Of a stretch of DNA of 64,000 nt, positions 12,660 through 26,307 are shown piece by piece. Under the pieces are notes generated by a model. It searched no databases and was not told the origin of the DNA. It saw nothing but the letters and a program-made list of their open reading frames with translations. The stretch is taken from NCBI GenBank assembly GCA_025642065.1, contig JAODUP010000427.1, positions 468,501-532,500 on the forward strand, read 5' to 3'. The position numbers were made by a program, and so were the translations under genes. The stretch is from Paralvinella palmiformis. Lineage: Eukaryota; Annelida; Polychaeta; Terebellida; Alvinellidae. The first letter of the stretch is position 1. Each line of letters starts with the position of its first letter.

Positions 12660-12835
12660 TTCTTAAGTAGCGCATCCCGATAGCTGCAAACGTCCGAGTC
12701 AGGGTTCGAAGCCGAGTCAAACCTCTACATTGGTAGGACGCTTCTCTGGGGAGTCGTCCATTAGCAGCATGTCCCACCCGTGGCCGGAGCCAAGATTAAA
12801 CAAATAGCATCCTCACTTAAGCCAGGATTTCAAAA
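12660..12835 (+). mobile_element. SINE-like, tRNA-derived head (weak)
   Basis: Contains box B-like gggttcgaagccg, then cccacccgtggccggagcc and a stretch resembling the family-2 end (gattaaacaaatagc). It is strongly diverged. Confidence 0.35.
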
Positions 12836-13383
12836 GATGCTTCAGGACATTCCGGGAAGATATATATATAGCGTCTTTTTAGCGAAGGAGGTGGGATAAT
12901 TCAGTACGAGGAATTGGTCTTTCTAAAGACTATCCAGTAAAATGGCTTGACCGTATCCAGTAAGAGTTTATAATGCCGAATAAAACTGAATCATCTTTAG
13001 ATATTTGCAGGTCCCCCATGTATTTGTGTATCTTGCTCAAATTGACTCCTTCAAAACTATTGTTTATATAATATTAATTCGTACTCTATGTGTAACGTGT
13101 TGTAATGTTTTCATTCGGCACACAGAACAAGCGTTCCATAACAGTCTATCAAATGGTTCTCGGTGATTTCGAACTCGCATCCATGTAACGATGAAATGCC
13201 ACGAAAGGCATCTTTTTAGAGTTGGGTTCAGTTGCGCTAGTTTGAGTTACTTAGACTCGACGCCGGTCTCAGCAGAGTTGGGACATACGGCTGACGGGTG
13301 ATTCATCAGGGAGTAGGCTTTGAGCCTGTAACCTGAGTATCTGCAGCACAGTGCTCTAACCACTGCTCTAACGGAACGCTGGG

Positions 13384-13735
13384 TGTTCCTAGGGAAACAT
13401 ACCAGTTGAGTTGAATTGCCAAGGGAAACAAATCACATAATCACAGGCATGAACCCGGTTCGAACCCATAACCTGGAGGTTTGCAGTACAGCCCTCTAAC
13501 CGGGGCGCCTTCGTGGTCTAGCGGTAGCGTGTTGGACCACAGATCACCACCACCCGTGTTCGAATCTCGGCGTCAGCATATCTGAAGGTTGTTTCGTCTT
13601 TGACTTCGTTTCATTACCTTTGGAGGTCGCTCGGCCCATTTAGCCTATCATGTGCACAAAAGTGGCCGTAAAACATCAATCAATCATCATCATCATCAGT
13701 CCTCTAACCATTATGCCATCTAGGACGCACTGGCA
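13384..13735 (-). mobile_element. SINE family 2 (CACT-tailed type), interrupted by a family-1 SINE
   Basis: Read on the minus strand, the two halves outside 13502-13697 join into a tRNA-like head: box A region gatggcataatggttagagg and box B gggttcgaaccgggt. The body reaches to about 13384. Confidence 0.6.
13502..13697 (+). mobile_element. SINE family 1 (tRNA-headed), copy 1
   Basis: A tRNA-like head (tggtctagcggtag for box A, gttcgaatctc for box B) is followed by a body (ggtcgctcggcccatttag) and a CAT/ATC tail. It is flanked by agccctctaacc (13490-13501) and agtcctctaacc (13698-13709), a target-site duplication with one mismatch. It sits inside an older minus-strand SINE. Confidence 0.85.
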
Positions 13736-13889
13736 GTACTATTAGTAGTAGCAGTGATACAAGTAGTAGTAGTAGTAGTAGTAATTTATTTCACATCATA
13801 CAATTATACATACATATGAAGTTGTGTAATGTATGTGTAGTGTATGTGTAGTGTATGGAGTCAGCATGGTATGGCGATAAACAAAAGCT

Positions 13890-14062
13890 TTTTGTTAGTG
13901 GAGTTGAATTGTTTAACCTCGACGTTGGTCACACCTGGGACATACAACCGAGGGACGAGACCCTAGAGAAACATCCCATAAGGGCAGTTATGAATCGGAT
14001 TCGAACTCGCAGCTTGGAGGTTTGTGATACAATGCTTTAACCACTGCGCTGACGGGGCGCCC
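13890..14062 (-). mobile_element. SINE family 2
   Basis: Minus strand: box A-like gtcagcgcagtggttaaagc and box B-like gagttcgaatccg, followed by a body resembling the other family-2 copies (tcccaggtgtgaccaacg). tRNA-like head, no functional tRNA fold evident. Confidence 0.55.
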
Positions 14063-14185
14063 TCGTTCGTGAAATTAAAGGGAAAAACCGAAAGGGGTGT
14101 TTCATCTTTCACTTCGCCCCATTACCGTGTTGGAGATCGTTTGGCTCAATTAGCCTACAATGTATGGAAAGTTGGCTGGAAAACC
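14053..14185 (+). mobile_element. SINE family 1, old degraded copy
   Basis: Shares ggcgccctcg, gtgtttcatctttcacttcg and ggctcaattagcctacaatg with the family-1 body but is strongly diverged. It lies directly after the tRNA-like head of a minus-strand family-2 SINE. Confidence 0.45.
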
Positions 14186-14469
14186 ACATTTCAAATTTGG
14201 ACATAAACTGGGATGATTGTGTGTACAAAAATAGTACAAAAACAACTGACAGAATAATTATTGAGACCGCATGGTGATAACTAATATTATATATATATAT
14301 ATATATATATTGCAAGAAGGTTGTATGTTGTATCATATTAATACCACATATGACGACGATACCCAGTAATAATGGCACCAGACCGAAGAAAAACAAAAAC
14401 TTGGTTGATAATGTCTCGGCTAAGAGCTGTACTCAAGGGGTCATTGCGCTTTGTTCGCCGCCAACTTTG

Positions 14470-14582
14470 TGTGTGTGTGTGTGTGTGCAATGAAGTCCTC
14501 ATAAACAGACAAACTAAAACACTTATCGACGTGTGTGTATATGCGTGCGTGCGTGTGTGCATGTGTGTGTGTGGGGGGGTGG

Positions 14583-14620
<38 letters not shown>
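14470..14620. repeat. Imperfect TG/TGCG microsatellite cluster
   Basis: TG tracts at 14470-14488 and 14585-14618, with gtgcgtgc and a G run between them. A CT tract follows at 14756-14775. Confidence 0.85.
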
Positions 14621-14621
<1 letters not shown>

Positions 14622-14864
14622 TAGCCAATGACAAGCGATGCGTGTCGTCGCCTTCACCTGCCGAGTCTCCGAGCCGGGCGATCAACCAGTGTCTGCGTCG
14701 GCGTTGACATGGTCGGTGGGCATGGACAATGCACACGCCGAGACGGGCTATTTTTTCTCTCTCTCTCTCTCTCTCTTCTTCTTCTTCTTCTCCTCCTTCT
14801 CTCACCTAAGCCGGCTCCGTGCACAAGCCTATCTGCGTGAAAGCCGTTTTCTTATGATGTAAAC

Positions 14865-15025
14865 AGCCGTACGTCTATATACGTTGTCGGCTCTCTCTCT
14901 CCCTCGGTCTTGTGGTAGCTTCTCTCGTCAACCAGTTCCGAGTGACGAGTCGAACGAACTGAGAACGTTTTTTCGGCGATCAGCACCAACCTAACCGGAT
15001 TATACAAGAATTACCCATTATAAGG
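14865..15025 (+). promoter_or_regulatory. Possible promoter and non-coding first exon (weak)
   Basis: A GC- and CpG-richer island runs from about 14.6 to 15.7 kb. It holds a TATA-like ctatatacg at 14875, then a pyrimidine-rich stretch and a possible donor (attataag followed by gtagga near 15025). Exon 1 of the inhibitor gene has an upstream acceptor and needs a 5' exon, so this is one candidate. Nothing in the sequence links the two directly. Confidence 0.15.
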
Positions 15026-15939
15026 TAGGACGGGTGATGGCCGTACAGGGCCAGTTAGAGTTATTACAGGAATATTGTTAGTGGCTCGCTGTTGGCAGTA
15101 GCCGTTGTTGTTTTACCGACAGTATACAGTCTGGCGTTAGCCTTATGGCAGCTCGCGGTAATTATGTACAATGTGACCTATGTCAGCGGCGTTAAGTTAC
15201 AGATGGGACGAATGACCTATCCCGCGTGAACTGTCAACGTTTTTGACGCGTCTTGGTAGAATCGATCGGTGGAAAGTCGGGTAGAAAAAATACAGCGGGT
15301 CTGGGGGGGGGGGTTCATCGTGTCGGTTCGGAAGTTGGGCGAACGTGGCCCTTCTAAATACGGAATCCGGGAAGAGTGCCATCAAAAACGCCGCTTATAA
15401 AAGATCTCTCCCACTCCCGCGCCCATGTTTGTGATAACAGATAACAAACTCATTGGCCATTGAATATACCTCACCGTGTGGTTTATAGCTGAATCACGTT
15501 GTTCCGGGTTAATTTCAGTGACTAAACCAGTCGAGTTCGACGGACAAGATTTTTAGTAATGGTAAATGTGGTCGACGAAGTCCTTTGGCTCTCCGAACTT
15601 CCGTCGAGTCATAGTTATCGTGTTCGGCTTACAGGCCAATGGACATGGGTTCGGCATCCACCGGAAACGTCGCTTTACTGTCTACTATGTATGCCTTCTT
15701 ATGACAAGATCAAAGGGAAGAGATGTTAAATGAACTTGTTGTTGCCAGTTCGTCCTTAAACCATACACAGTCTCTTGTTTACTCACTCACTCACTCACTC
15801 ACTCACTCACTTACTGACGTGGCCCCCATAATTCTTATATCCGTGGAATTGGGCAGCCCATATCCCATTGTCATCACTGGAATATGACCAATAAATATAG
15901 GCGTAAACAATAGAGGACATGACTCAACGTTGTTTCATA

Positions 15940-15979
<40 letters not shown>

Positions 15980-16243
15980 CGGAGGACACACAATTCATGT
16001 CTTCACCGATGTTAGTATCCGACAAATAAACTGCGACAATCAACTGGTGTTAGATGACAATCAACTGGATATGATATGACATATATGTTTAACATGCAGT
16101 CCAGTCCACTATTTATAGCTGTGTAGTAGAGTCAAATCGGTTCTCGACCTGCCAGCGTGTGTGTGCATATATGTGTGTGTGTGTGTGCGCGCGCGCGCGC
16201 GTGTGTGTGTGCGAGCACTGGGACATATATAATCATCAGTCGT

Positions 16244-16409
16244 CGTTGAACCACAGATCACTACCACCTAAGTTCGAATCTCGGCGTGGGCATATCTGAA
16301 CGGTAGGGTGTTTCATCTTTGACTTCGCTTCATTACATTTGGAGGTCGCTCGGCCCATTTAGCCTACCATGCACACAAAAGTGGCCGTAAAACATCAGTC
16401 ATCATCATT
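16244..16409 (+). mobile_element. SINE family 1, copy 2 (5'-truncated)
   Basis: Begins at gttgaaccacagatcac, so box A is missing. Box B (aagttcgaatctc), the body and the ATC tail are present, with some substitutions and a small insertion (acggtagggtg). Confidence 0.8.
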
Positions 16410-17535
16410 GTTACATCATCTGAAATATTCATTAGGGTACTAATAACACAACAGCGACTTTTCCTGACGAGGTATGGAATGAACCAGTAGTTCCAGCTGC
16501 GTGTGTTCGTGTGCGTGCGTGTGTGTGTGTTTTAGCTGTGAATAAAAAGGCACAGGCACAGAGAATTTCGAACCGTGAATTCATTTATCGACGTGTGTGT
16601 GTGGGGGGGGGACTGCCTTATCAAAAGTCGCCAATAGTCATAACAATATTTATTGTTATCAAGTTCCTTCCGTTTCGTTACTGATACGTTAAGGTTAGTT
16701 GCGGGTGATTCACCCTGTATGTCCTTGATCATCATGTCTCATTAATTAGTTATTCAGACGCCGGGTATTGAAGGGTCTTCAAACATAACACCTGTACGGA
16801 TAATTGCCTTGCTGTCATGGCCTAAAAGGAATGTGAGTCTGGTATTCCTATTCAGTTATTTGAAGCGCTACGAACATATTCTGACCTCGGCTAAAAGTTA
16901 TATGTCCTCGTGGCCTTGTTGCTTTATCTTAACTGAAATAGTTTCGTTTTCTTTAGGGGGGTATTGGGTGAATAGATTGTTGGGTGAGCGGTTGAGTGAG
17001 TGAGCAAGCAATTGAGCAAGTGAGTGAGAGCTCTATTTAGCTTCGTCGCTAGTTATACGTGGCCCATAAAGACATGAGCCTACTTGATAGGGAAATGAAA
17101 TGATCGAATGAAACATCGCACACAATCGGGTATTCCAATCGGTGTAGCACAGTGTACCATTACCTGCCCCGATGGGTGTGTCTCTAGAGCATACTGGAGG
17201 CAGGAGAATGGTTATCGGTTTGTTGTATCCCCCGCTTGTTTTTCTTTAATCAATCGGTTTTTTTGTTTGTTTTTAAACTGTTTGTTTGTTAAGCAGTTGG
17301 GACTAATAATAATGGCCTATATAGAATTATGACCGTGGTTCGGAACTTTGAATGAGGAAATTTTATCAATGCGACATCTGTAATTTATCACTTCACTAAG
17401 CGAGTTATTTTTAGATAAACTTATGAATTTGATATCACATTTTTGAAATTGCCTGACTTAAATATCCCCCCCCCCGCCCATCAGAAAACTACAAAACCAC
17501 ACAGTTTTGCTGAATCAGTCACTCTATAGATGCTC

Positions 17536-17543
17536 CTTTGTTA

Positions 17544-17587
<44 letters not shown>

Positions 17588-17588
17588 T
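17536..17588. repeat. ATT microsatellite
   Basis: Uninterrupted TTA/ATT repeat. A similar tract lies at 18637-18684, and an AGT tract at 18949-18978. Confidence 0.9.
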
Positions 17589-18540
17589 AGTTGTTTTACT
17601 TATTTTCGACTTTGATAACAAACAACATGAAATTTTTAGTTTTGTTGTTTTTATTCTACGCGGAGACAGCATTTCAAAGTATATAGTAATAAACAAAACC
17701 ATAATAACACACAGAGAGACGCACGTAAACATGCTGGAAGCGTTGAAGTGGTTGGAACACATTCATTTCGGCACATGGTATTAGAAACACCGTCCGTCAT
17801 TCGGTAGCGGGTCAATATCGGTCTTGACGGTTTTAAGACTTCACTCGGCCACAGGGGAATCCGGCGGCCGCAGAGAGTCCGTCCCAGTGAATGAAACATG
17901 CCCAAATCCCGCCCGCGGCCACTTCGATGGTTATAATGTAGTAACTTTTGCTCGGCTTATGTCACTCGTTTCACATCAGAAGCTATAAAATCCTACATAA
18001 AGTTATCTCGGTGCAAACAACAATCGGGTAGCTTGCTTTATGATAAATACGGCTAGTTTACGATACCGCCGTCTGGCGATTTAATATCGTGTGTTGACGT
18101 CCCGACATCGCGTGAAAAATGTGTCCTACGTACCTCCGTTTGACTCGTCTGTTAATGGGGGGGGGGGGGAACGAACCATAAAAACTAAATAAAATAGTTA
18201 AATGACTTTTTCCATCATGAATTATTACTTACGTTGTTTGTGTTTAGAAAACGGAAGAGCGATAAAAGCTGTTATTCGTCTCTCCCTAGATTTCGCGATA
18301 ATAATTGAAACACGTTTTCGGTCTACTTACTTCGCCGATTAGTCATGCGCGGTGAGAACGATATGACGTCAACTTTATGGCCGTATATAGAGAGTAGTAT
18401 ATAATCCTGCTTACGTCCGGGCGCACATATCCGTTCGTGCACATACAAATATGCGTGCATGCATATGTTAACCTCCAGAAAGTAAACCCTTGTACCATAT
18501 GTCTTGGGTGAGACCAGTTTCGTAATCAAACAACCAATTG

Positions 18541-18586
<46 letters not shown>

Positions 18587-18633
18587 TAAAGTTGTGAATG
18601 CTATTTCAAATAAGCATATGTTTAATTTTTATT

Positions 18634-18686
<53 letters not shown>

Positions 18687-18947
18687 GTATATAATAAGCG
18701 TATTTATATGTACAGTATTTTATTTATAAATGATATTAGAAAGGTTGGTTTTGGGAGCCTATCCACCAACAGGGGATGTGTACTGTGCTATATACAGCAT
18801 CACAAAAATATACACCATAAAAGTATCTGTAATACATTTTACTGGCAATAGAATGTTGTCATTTTTATAAGCTTCTCGCCTAACAACAAAACAAACCCAC
18901 AGTTGATTTCGGCACCTCATCTCCTCTGCTTTAAGACTATAGGAAGC

Positions 18948-18979
<32 letters not shown>

Positions 18980-19124
18980 TTTAGAAGGTTCTTTCTTGTG
19001 ACACTAGACCTTGGTAGTCAATAGCATGTTGTTAATAGAAAGCTACTGGCTGAAATAAGTGAAATTCGAAACGGCTTTGGGTGAAAATGTAGTATTGCAG
19101 TTTTTTAAGGACAATGTTCTAACT

Positions 19125-19170
<46 letters not shown>

Positions 19171-20164
19171 AAAAAAGTATCTATAATTATATAGGTTAAC
19201 AAAGCAACAGTTCATTCATAAATTTAATACACCGTTACAGGTTAAGAGGCTTTGATCATGACAATTTAATAATATAGATTATTGGCTGTATGGCGACTCT
19301 GTTTAAAATTTTGTATAAATCTCTCTCTCTCTCTCTCTCTCTTCGGCCCATTTAGCCGACCATATTCACCATGTTCGGTTTAGTTTTTAGATGAGGTATT
19401 GTACTATATCTTATTATTATGCTGTTCGCCTTAACCGACGGCTTTATTTACATGCCACTGTTAATTGCGATGTCTCCTCCATTGAAGAACTAGAATAGGC
19501 TTTGCCCGACTTGGCTTCTCTAGTCCTTCCATGTTTGCCATAATACTGTTAGTGATAAATTACAATTATTTTTCCATTGATGTCAGCAACTGTATGTAGC
19601 GGCCTACGGGAGAAACATAACAGTCATGTTCCATATAGAAACATGATTATTTTTTGACCATGTGACTGTGTGTTTATGCGTCGAACACACATTTCAATCA
19701 TGATGTCTAATTTGGTCGTTTTAGTCATGGTCAGGTAACGAGCTCACCGTGATATTTCCCGAACTAACGCGAGAGTTGACGTGGGCAACGTGCTTTGGAA
19801 CAGGGAGGGGGGGGGTGAAATATTTAAAACAAAAACACACAATCCACAGGTTCCAAGTGGGATGCCTCCTTTTAATACTTTGTAAATATATTTTATTTTT
19901 ATCTGATGTTTTGTCTAGTTTATCTGGTGTAACACAGAGTTTTGTTTATTTGTCCTTTGGTTTTCACAATGTACACACGTCCTGTTAGGATCACTGCGCA
20001 GCATTATATAGTGTTAAATATCACTTGTATGCCGACACATAGCTGTATATATATCATTGGATCCTGACCGTGAGTTAAATTTATCATTTTCTTTGAAGAA
20101 TATTTCACAAATATATTAATATGTATGAACATGTAACACCAGCATTCTTGAAACAACAATAGTC

Positions 20165-20465
20165 AATTATTATGTGATTCAAGCCTTTGCTCTTTCTCGC
20201 ATAAACTATTGTAACTCCCAGTTGTGTGGCATATCTGGTTAAAATATCAATCGCCTTCAGCAAATTCAGAAGAGAGCAGCTTGTAGAGTGACAAATAAAT
20301 TACCCCAATTCTTCGAAACTGCATTAATTACCTGTTAGACAGCGAATATCCATTGCAAGCTTTTACCAACAACTTATAAATTTATCAATGACATGGCACC
20401 TGAATACTTGTGAGAACTCGTATCCATTAGAAAGAAGAGAAAACCGGTTCGTGCTCCACATTCGT
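20165..20465 (+). mobile_element. LINE fragment (L2/CR1-like reverse-transcriptase C-terminal region)
   Basis: Translation with a few stops gives motifs typical of the end of L2/CR1-like ORF2: RINYCNSQLCGI, RLQQIQKRAACRVT and INDMAPEYL. It is degraded. Confidence 0.6.
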
Positions 20466-20724
20466 TCGGAAGATGATATAAAAATGAGTTAACGATGAGT
20501 AAGCCTTGAACACGTGATTTTTTCAGATGTCTTGTTTATATAACACCAGAGAAAATACTATGTCATTTTCGGATGACTTGTCTATGTTTTTGGTTTTGGT
20601 TTATTTAAATTTGTATTTGTTTTCCTGGTTAGCGGTGAAGCTTCTCACGTTTCACTTTATTTCTATACCCGCACTACTGACAACTCCCCGAGGAGTATGC
20701 TCATTTAAATGCCCATTATAGATG

Positions 20725-20815
20725 CATAATAGTTCAGAGATTAGTGGATTTCGAACGCAATACGTTCAGGTTTCTAGTTTAGCGCTTTACCATTCAGCCA
20801 CCACGATTCGCGGTA
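20725..20815 (-). mobile_element. tRNA-like SINE head (minus strand)
   Basis: Minus strand: gtggtggctgaatggtaaag and tgcgttcgaaatcc resemble boxes A and B. There is no intact cloverleaf or CCA-ready end, so I treat it as SINE-derived rather than as a tRNA gene. Confidence 0.35.
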
Positions 20816-21005
20816 TAGTACTTATTTAATAACATATTTAATAGTGTATAATAAATATGTTTAATAATTTGATAACAGCGACATCATCTGATGTGAGCTA
20901 ATGTCAAGAGAGGAAATTGCAACAATCCTTTATTTTAAAGTGATTTCATAATATTTAATTTTATTTAGATAATATACATATTACCTGATTATACAGATTA
21001 TCTGT

Positions 21006-21126
<121 letters not shown>

Positions 21127-22261
21127 AATTGTGATAAAAGGAGGATAATCTAAATTTAAATCATAATCTAGCTTATAATCTATGGCATAGATTCTATGTA
21201 TACAATCTATTAACACTACTTTAATATTGCTGCATAGGAATATGTTTGAAACTCATTTCTTTTTGAACCCACCTTTGTGTGATCCAAATATCCAAAAATT
21301 ACTTTATTTCCGTTTTTTTAATTCGAGTTCGAAATTTGGATGTTGTTTCGCTAAAAGGCACACTCGAACTCGCTCACACGGCCGCGTACGTACCCGTTTA
21401 CGTACACGCACAAGTTGTCCTTAATCCAATCATTCTAACTTGTGGCTTATTGTCCAAGGTTAGCTTGAATCTACCCGATGATGCATTACTTAATGTCAAA
21501 TTACGTTATCTTTGCCATAGTAGCGCAAATAGTCGGGGTTTTTTTTAATCCGCATTATATTGTACTTGTTTTTGGTATATTTGTGTTTGGAGTGTGATTG
21601 AAGGATAATTAATCTTACACTGCACCGGCATTATATTTAGAAATTGTTTTTCATGATGAATGGCCACAAGTCACCGTAATGAAATGTTTTGTTGTTGTTG
21701 TTATTGTTGTTATTCAACGTGGTTGGCAATTAGCCTACTTTTATGTAGTCCGGGCCAACTGCTTTCAGGGACTAAATGAAATATTGATGTGACCATGGCC
21801 CGTCCGCGTTAAGTGGTTATGCTTTTTTGCGCATTGCTGTTTACGTAGCTGTATGTTCACAGCAGCCAGAATATTTTACATCGCCGCCATCTTTTGGTTA
21901 TTCCTTAATACCACCTCTACTGATGATCTCGATGCCAAGTACTCGAACAACGATTTATAGGATATATTTTCTTGAACCAGTCCAGCATAGACGTAGTTTG
22001 TGCCATTTAGACCCGGCGGCTTCAGGTTGACGCTCAGCACAGTATACTTTGTGGTACGTGGTGCGTCGTCGACGTTCCCCGAATGTTCATGTCATGAGTC
22101 AGACGAAAATATTTATATCGTGACTGTTTCGTGACAGCAAGATTCACCTGGCCTTGTTTGTGTTGTGTGTGGGCGAATGGATTATTTATTTCATTCTTAC
22201 TGTGTATTGTTCAACTATACGGCATAAAATGAGCGAATGAGTGAGTGGTTTGTGAGAGGAC

Positions 22262-22355
22262 GATTGCCTAGTGAAATAGCTCATGGATACAGATGGGGTT
22301 CGGATTCGAGCCAAGAACCCGGCAGCTATAACCACTGCGCTATCGGAGTGTCCCC
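22262..22355 (-). mobile_element. SINE-like, tRNA-derived head (minus strand)
   Basis: Minus strand: box A-like gatagcgcagtggttatagc and box B-like ggctcgaatccg. Only the head and part of the body are clear. Confidence 0.4.
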
Positions 22356-22829
22356 ATGTTAATATATATGTGAATAATTTATAAAACAGACTTTGACGAC
22401 TTTTTTACTGATACATCAACATAGAATAATTGCTTCGCTACTGAAGGCCAAGGTGAGATGGATAATTAAGATGGACAAAGCGCCCCGAGATTTATTTTCC
22501 AATGTATATATATATATATATATATAAATGAACGTTTATTATCAAAACCTCTACTAAATTTACTATATTCCGTAATATACAGTTTCATACGGATTATAGG
22601 TTTTGCTAAACTGTTCTCACCGACTTATCAAATCCAATTGAGCAATTACAACTGCATATGAATGCCCCCACCCACAGCCATGAATCATAATTTAATAACC
22701 ATATAATTTAATTCATCAACACTTGTCGATAAAAAAATTGTATCCCAGATGTGACCAGGGTCAAGGCTGAAGGGATCATTCACTCACTCATTCACTCAAT
22801 TCCAATTGTGAGATTATTTTAATTGATCA

Positions 22830-23420
22830 TCATGCTTTATGAATGGAATAGGCTCCCATGTCTCCATCGACGAACTTTCCAATGTGGCTTACAGACTCAA
22901 CCAGATTAGACAATTCTATTATGGACACTTCTTCATTTTTAAAAGAGCCTGTAACGGAAAGGCCAGGTTAAACTGTGATTGTTCTCTAACCTGATACAGT
23001 TCAATCTTTAACGATGTTCTTATAGTCCGAATCTATTATCGATGCTCTAAATACCTATTACAGTATTAGTGGTGATAGGGCTGCGGATTCCGCTTTTGCC
23101 TCTGTTGCCAAACTGAACTCCATAGGACACGTATAGGGCGCCTCCGTGGTCTAGCGGTAGCGTGTTGGACTACAGATCACTACCACCCGTGTTCAAATCT
23201 CGGCGTGGGCATATCTGAAGGTTGTTTCGTCTTTGACTTCGCCTCATTACCTTTGGAGGTCGCTCGGCCCATTTAGCCTACCTTGTGCACAAAAGTGGCT
23301 GTAAAACATCAATCATCATCATCATCATCATAGGACACGTATACAGATGTTTATAGGTGCCAACGATAGGCTCTAAATCGAAACTATCCAATTATCGTCC
23401 AATCGGGGATTCATTCATTC
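22830..23420 (+). mobile_element. Probable LINE remnant, interrupted by a SINE
   Basis: Short coding-like stretches (SHVSIDELSNVAYRLNQI and, after the SINE, KLSNYRPIG) resemble non-LTR reverse-transcriptase polyproteins, where SNYRPI is a common motif. There are stops and frame shifts throughout. Confidence 0.35.
23136..23331 (+). mobile_element. SINE family 1, copy 3, with perfect target-site duplication
   Basis: A full-length copy with box A, box B, body and ATC tail, flanked by aggacacgtata at 23124-23135 and 23332-23343. The exact 12-bp duplication marks a recent insertion. It interrupts a probable LINE remnant. Confidence 0.9.
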
Positions 23421-23874
23421 ATTCATTCAGTCAGTCAGTCAGTCATTTATGGACGAGTTAATAAGCGAGTTTGTTAAACACCAACAGCCAGTTGGCGGAC
23501 GCAGACCCAGAACTCTTGGTTTTTAGTCATTCAGATGACCCTCTCAGAGCCACCGCCAACCTGTATTTGAGCGAAGTCTTCTATAGCTTCGGATTCGACG
23601 CTCGGTTGCTTTTGAGGAATGTTGGCAAAACATTGCAAGCTCGTTCTGTGTTTATTGGAACTTTCTCGAATGGACTCGTCGTCAGACTACCAGTGGACCA
23701 AATGTAAATGTAAATAAATTATGTTCGGTGTATTTCGGTGTATTTTCAGGTGTTACTTGTTTATGGATGGGAATCAATGGTCTTTTTTTGTATGATACAA
23801 ACCATACCGGGAATTTATTTTAATCGAAATATCAATAACATGCCGTGGACGAAGAGAGGAGAGTTTGATAGATG

Positions 23875-24099
<225 letters not shown>

Positions 24100-24101
<2 letters not shown>

Positions 24102-24410
24102 CTCTGTAACTATGCTGATTGTGGGAACCCGCAGATTTACAGGTTATATAAGAGTCCATTAGTTACATCTTTAGAGAAGACACTGTCCGATAATTGTATT
24201 TACTCACTGGTAAGATTGTAATGAAAATGTGTATCAGATATTTGTGGTCTAGGAATTGCATTCCAATTACAATATTCCTATAATACACGCTGTTTCTACA
24301 ATATTCCTATAAAACATTCCTGTTTCTTCCGTGGCTGGGAAAAACCACTGGAAATGCCACGGTCGTAGGAAGAAAATGCCAACCTTGATAGCTGATCAGA
24401 CAAATAGGTA

Positions 24411-24459
<49 letters not shown>

Positions 24460-25084
24460 TTTCACCCCTGGCATACGTGCTCAGACATGTTACGGTGCCG
24501 GTTAATGCTGCATGAATTGGAAGGGGTGAAACTGGGCGTTCATTAAGGCGAAATCTAGCCACGCGTACCTAGTTTACATCCAGAGCCAAATTGAAAGTCA
24601 GGGTGTTGTCTGTCTAAACAGAGGCCATTCGACGTGCCAGGTACGGCCCGACACATCGAACAAAACATCACGGCTCAGTGAGAATCGAGATAGCTCGGCC
24701 GCTAAGTGGAACGTTTTAAAATATCGTATATTTAGAAATCGAGTGTCGCCCCACAATGCCCAATACCCAGACGCGGAACAGCCGTTCAAAGGCTGGTCCT
24801 TTAGACTTTGGTACGACGTTGAAACGAAGACGTCTCGGAAAGGAACGAATTATTCTTCTTGACGCTGAAGGGAATTCACTTGAAAAATGTATCTTTTATT
24901 TAATTTGATATCGTTTTATTATACCGTAACTTGGTGCCTCGAGGGTCGTGATAAAAGTTCGCCCTTGTCCATGTAAGATTCTGAAGCGATTTTTAGCACC
25001 TCTGCCATTTTTGTACGAGATAGTTGGCGTCAGTTTGTTTTGTCTTTTTATGGTATACCAAGGGAACTCTGTCTGAATACGGCT

Positions 25085-25141
<57 letters not shown>

Positions 25142-26261
25142 TGACTTGGCTGAGGTTGAATCTTTATAATTGTTTGGCATATTTTAATATTCGAGTATAA
25201 AAAGAACCAAACTTTTTATTCCAGAATAATCCAACTTCAGTTCGACAGTTTTCGTAGAGCGGTAATTGTTACTGAGAGAGACAGATATAAAATAAATCAT
25301 ACAAGCGAAATGGAACGAGTTAAAATTTATTCAGTAAATTTATACGATAGGCGATGTTCTGTACCCAAATCTGGTAGCATTGTGCATCCGCGTGAGAGGA
25401 CGCGCTTATTTGATATAATATACACTTATCTCCAAATACGGAATAACAGTGGTCTGGTGTATTGATAACTATAATTACGTAAACAATCAATATAAATTGT
25501 TTCAGATTAAAGCATATAATCACGAGAAATTTGATACAAAAATACAGACAGCTTGGTGGTTTTCTTTTGTTGCTTAAAAACGTGCTCGACAGAAGATGAT
25601 TTGATCAAACAAAACACAGAGTAATAACAGATAACCTATATCTACAGGTCCTGATGGTGCTGATAAGATTTTGCGCTGGAAACCTGTTGGATCTACCAGA
25701 TCTAAGGCTCTTCAAAAATACATATGTGTTGTATCCGACTGAAATAGATTTGTATTTTGAGTGTTGTATAAGAATGTTTTAAACACACTGTACGGGTTGC
25801 TTAATCTGCACGCTTTGTATTCTGTACGAGTTAGTAACGTACCAAACTGATTAATTTGTTGTTGTTGTGTTTTTTTTGGTACTAAACTGACCTTTGAGCC
25901 AACGTGTATATGGGACGAATTGTACTCGTCACAAAATGAAACATCTGTGTGGCTTCTTTAAAACGAACCGAGCTAAACTCTGCCGGGAGTTTACAGGCGT
26001 ATAATGTTGTTTTGTTCGCTCTTACATAGGACAGGGAACACCGTGACCTTAACGGTTTAGAGATTATCTCGGCATACCCTTCTGCGTGTCATCGTAGGAG
26101 TCCAAAATTGAACTGATTATGGCGACCTGTCGTTTTTTTAAAAACATTCACACAAGTACCAGCACACATAGTATTATACACAACAAAAAGGTGTCGGCTT
26201 TTTATAGGATTGTTGAGATCATTTTAGCCCTTTTCTCTAAAACTCACACACACGCGCGCAG

Positions 26262-26307
<46 letters not shown>

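Larger units (their letters stand above)
14620..21000. other. CpG-rich to mixed non-coding region with microsatellites
   Basis: Apart from the SINE copy at 16,244, the LINE scrap at 20,165, the tRNA-like head at 20,725 and many simple repeats (TA, TG, CA, ATT, AGT), I see no exon I can support. Confidence 0.5.

Noticed and set aside
13502..13580. tRNA gene
   Set aside because: Boxes A and B are present, but the sequence continues into a SINE body with target-site duplications, repeated four or more times in the window.
19340..19385. Fragment cggcccatttagccgaccat as another SINE copy
   Set aside because: Only about 20 bp match the family-1 body, next to a CT microsatellite; too short to call.
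23471..23707. 78-codon ORF at 23.5 kb
   Set aside because: No recognisable motif, no splice context, and similar-length ORFs are common in this CpG-rich region.
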